Source: Frankiaceae bacterium (GTDB taxonomy: Bacteria; Actinomycetota; Actinomycetes; Mycobacteriales; SCTD01). From it: DNA of 6,492 bases. Shown here one piece after another: positions 5,225 through 6,492 of this stretch. The stretch is taken from positions 1-6,492 of the forward strand of contig CANKBT010000179.1 of the NCBI GenBank assembly GCA_947479995.1, written 5' to 3'. The translations under genes were made by a program, and so were the position numbers. Below the pieces are notes generated by a model. That model did no database searches. It saw only the letters and a program-made list of their open reading frames with translations, and had not been told where the DNA came from. Within the stretch, counting starts at the first letter, position 1. Every line of letters begins with the position of its first letter.

Positions 5225-6034
5225 TCAGCCCTCGTCGGTGACGAAGTCGATGAGGCGCTCGACGGACTGCAGCAGCGGCACCTCGAGGTCGGCGTACGAG
5301 TCGACCGCCGCCAGCACCCGGCGCCACCCCTCCCACGTCTGCCCCCACCCCAGCGCGTCGCACACGCCGGTCTTCCAGTCCGTGCCGCGCGGCACCACCG
5401 GCCAGGCGCGCAGGCCGACGGCGGCGGGCTTCACGGCCTGCCAGACGTCGACGTACGGGTGGCCGGTCACGAGCACGTGCGGCGAGGTGACGGACGCGAC
5501 CACGCGCGACTCCTTGGAGCCGGGGACGAGGTGGTCGACGAGCACGCCGAGGCGGCGGCCGCGGGCCGGGCCGAACTGCCCGACCTCGCGCGGCAGGTCA
5601 TCGACCCCGTCGAGCGCCTCGACCACGAGCCCCTCCACGCGCAGGTCGTCGCCCCACACCCGCTCGACCAGCTGCGCGTCGTGCTTGCCCTCCACCCAGA
5701 TCCGGCTGGCGCGGGCGACCCGGGCGCGGGCGCCCTGCACGGCCACCGAGCCCGACGCCGTGGTGACGAGGCCGGTGGGGCGGGTGGAGCGGGGCCTCAC
5801 CAGGCGCACCGGCCGGCCCTCGAGCAGGAAGCCCGGGCCGAGCGGGAAGACGCGCACGCGGCCGGCGCGGTCCTCGAGCGAGACCCGCTCCTTGTCGCAC
5901 GCGACGACGGCGCCGCACCAGCCGGTCACCGGCTCCTCGACCACCAGGCCGGCCTCGGCCTCGACCTCCGGCTGCGCGGGCTTCGGGCGGCGGGCGGCCG
6001 CGAGGACGTCGTCGTCGTACTGCCGGCTGCGCAC
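5225..6034 (-). CDS. DUF3097 family protein, with Toprim-like signature
   Basis: The 269-residue product matches the actinobacterial DUF3097 family as I know it: GLVVEEPVTGWCGAVV (29-44), SLEDRAGRVRVFPL (52-65) and FLLEGRPVRLVRP (69-81) in an N-terminal beta-rich part, then SRIWVEGKHDAQLVERVWGD (110-129), LDGVDDLP (141-148), RLGVLVDHLVPGSKES (161-176), HVLVTGHPYVDVWQAVKP (186-203) and PRGTDWKTGVC (215-225). The function is not known. The central part reads like a Toprim fold of the RNase M5/primase type: a strand ending in VEGKxDA with Glu115 and Asp119, and 52 residues on a strand ending in VD..VPG with Asp167. This is inference. The start is GTG at 6034, with TAGCGT ending 6 nt before it, so the mRNA is probably leaderless. 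Same strand as the helicase, 136 nt upstream of it, and divergent from the gene at 6105. Confidence 0.9.
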   Translation of the reverse strand: MRSRQYDDDVLAAARRPKPAQPEVEAEAGLVVEEPVTGWCGAVVACDKERVSLEDRAGRVRVFPLGPGFLLEGRPVRLVRPRSTRPTGLVTTASGSVAVQGARARVARASRIWVEGKHDAQLVERVWGDDLRVEGLVVEALDGVDDLPREVGQFGPARGRRLGVLVDHLVPGSKESRVVASVTSPHVLVTGHPYVDVWQAVKPAAVGLRAWPVVPRGTDWKTGVCDALGWGQTWEGWRRVLAAVDSYADLEVPLLQSVERLIDFVTDEG

Positions 6035-6040
6035 CCCGCG

Positions 6041-6046
6041 ACGCTA
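6041..6046 (-). promoter_or_regulatory. -10 element of a probable leaderless promoter (DUF3097)
   Basis: The minus strand reads TAGCGT followed by 6 nt (CGCGGG) and then GTG at 6034. This spacing puts the transcription start on or beside the start codon. No ribosome binding site is visible between them. Confidence 0.55.
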
Positions 6047-6091
6047 GGCGCCGGCCGGCCCCGCGCGGCGCAGCGACACGGGCGCTGCTCC

Positions 6092-6097
6092 TACGCT
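6092..6097 (+). promoter_or_regulatory. -10 element of a probable leaderless promoter (gene at 6105)
   Basis: TACGCT is followed by 7 nt and GTG at 6105, again the leaderless spacing. It is divergent from, and arranged like, the DUF3097 promoter about 50 nt away. No clear -35 box is visible. Confidence 0.5.
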
Positions 6098-6104
6098 CGT
6101 CGGG

Positions 6105-6492
6105 GTGCACACCGCTCCCCCGCGCAGCGCGCTGCTGGCGACCTGGGCCTCGGCCTGGCAGGCCGGCGAGGCGTCCCTGCCCGAGCTCGTCGACCACGTC
6201 ACCGCGCACGACGACGCCCACGCCGTCGTGGGCCTCGCCGTCGACGACCTCGAGCTCGACCGGGCCGTCGCCCGGCTGCGCGCCGCCGGCGCGGTGCGCT
6301 GGCGCGTCGTGCTCCCGGCGCCCGGCGACCTCGTCGGGCTCCCGGGGCCCGGCGCCTTCACGCGGGCGGCCACCACGGCCAGCGAGGGCGTCATGGCGCT
6401 CGCCGAGGACGGCACCGGCACCGGGCTGGTGCCGACGCTCACCGCGCACGGCTCGGCCTTCGACGGCACGGTGACGACCGTGCGGTGGGACG
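6105..6492 (+). CDS. Conserved hypothetical protein, N-terminal part (runs off window)
   Basis: An open frame from GTG at 6105 reads to the window end without a stop, giving 129 residues beginning MHTAPPRSALLATWASAWQAG. Codon use matches its neighbours, with third positions almost all G or C. Visible segments are a helical N-terminus (8-35), an alpha/beta stretch HAVVGLAVDDLELDRAVARLRAAGAVRWRVVLPAPGDLVGLPG (39-81), and then AFTRAATTASEGVMAL (84-99) and GTGLVPTLT (105-113). I do not recognise a characterised family. I recall similar unknown proteins in actinobacteria with a VLPxPGDxxGLPGP motif, but cannot name one. It has no signal peptide or membrane segment in the visible part. The TACGCT 7 nt upstream of the GTG supports the start and suggests a leaderless mRNA. 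It is divergent from DUF3097. Confidence 0.75.
   Translation, partial: MHTAPPRSALLATWASAWQAGEASLPELVDHVTAHDDAHAVVGLAVDDLELDRAVARLRAAGAVRWRVVLPAPGDLVGLPGPGAFTRAATTASEGVMALAEDGTGTGLVPTLTAHGSAFDGTVTTVRWD

Noticed and set aside
3484..5241. A 585-codon plus-strand open frame opposite the helicase
   Set aside because: The translation has no recognisable motif and is biased to Arg, Gly, Ala and Val, as expected for the antisense of a high-GC gene. The minus strand has all SF2 helicase motifs in order.
3370..6034. A defence system built on the helicase and DUF3097
   Set aside because: No nuclease, methylase or mobile-element signs are present. DUF3097 is a core actinobacterial family, and the two genes are separated by a gap with its own promoter candidate and hairpin.
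5598..6469. Two minus-strand open frames across the DUF3097 promoter region and the gene at 6105
   Set aside because: They are out of frame with DUF3097 and antisense to the gene at 6105, with compositionally biased translations.

Overview
The window is very GC-rich (C and G fill most third codon positions), uses GTG starts freely and carries a DUF3097 gene, an acyl-CoA oxidase-type dehydrogenase and several TANNNT promoter motifs without -35 boxes. Together these point to a high-GC member of the Actinomycetota. The genus cannot be fixed from this stretch. Seven protein genes and the start of an eighth fill the window. The longest gene-free stretch is 136 nt. I see no RNA gene, CRISPR array, insertion sequence, phage gene or obvious transferred segment.

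Layout from left to right. A plus-strand acyl-CoA oxidase/dehydrogenase 3' end (3-755) meets, tail to tail across 18 nt, a three-gene minus-strand operon. Read in its own direction this operon is a TrmH/SpoU-family RNA 2'-O-methyltransferase (3094-2285), an ATP-grasp ligase resembling the ATPgrasp_Ter family (2275-1226), and a small Cys-pair lipoprotein (1229-774). The last two overlap in an ATGA. Divergent from the operon, behind a leader hairpin and a strong Shine-Dalgarno, is a 69-residue two-helix membrane protein (3164-3373). Its stop codon overlaps, in a shared CTAG palindrome, the stop of a minus-strand superfamily 2 helicase (5088-3370). Upstream of the helicase on the same strand lies DUF3097 (6034-5225). 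The helicase has its own promoter candidate and an extremely C-rich leader, which is G-run-rich on the other strand. DUF3097 and a divergent unknown gene (6105 to the window end) each have a TANNNT element 6-7 nt before a GTG, the arrangement expected for leaderless transcripts.

The genes look like ordinary chromosomal core genes of actinobacteria: fatty-acid oxidation, RNA modification, helicase, envelope proteins and conserved unknowns. They are not an accessory island. I did not find a self-contained new system such as a defence locus or RiPP cluster. The observations best worth following are a Toprim/RNase M5-like signature inside DUF3097, the paired leaderless divergent promoters, the G-run cluster in the helicase leader, and the tight coupling of an ATP-grasp enzyme to a lipoprotein.
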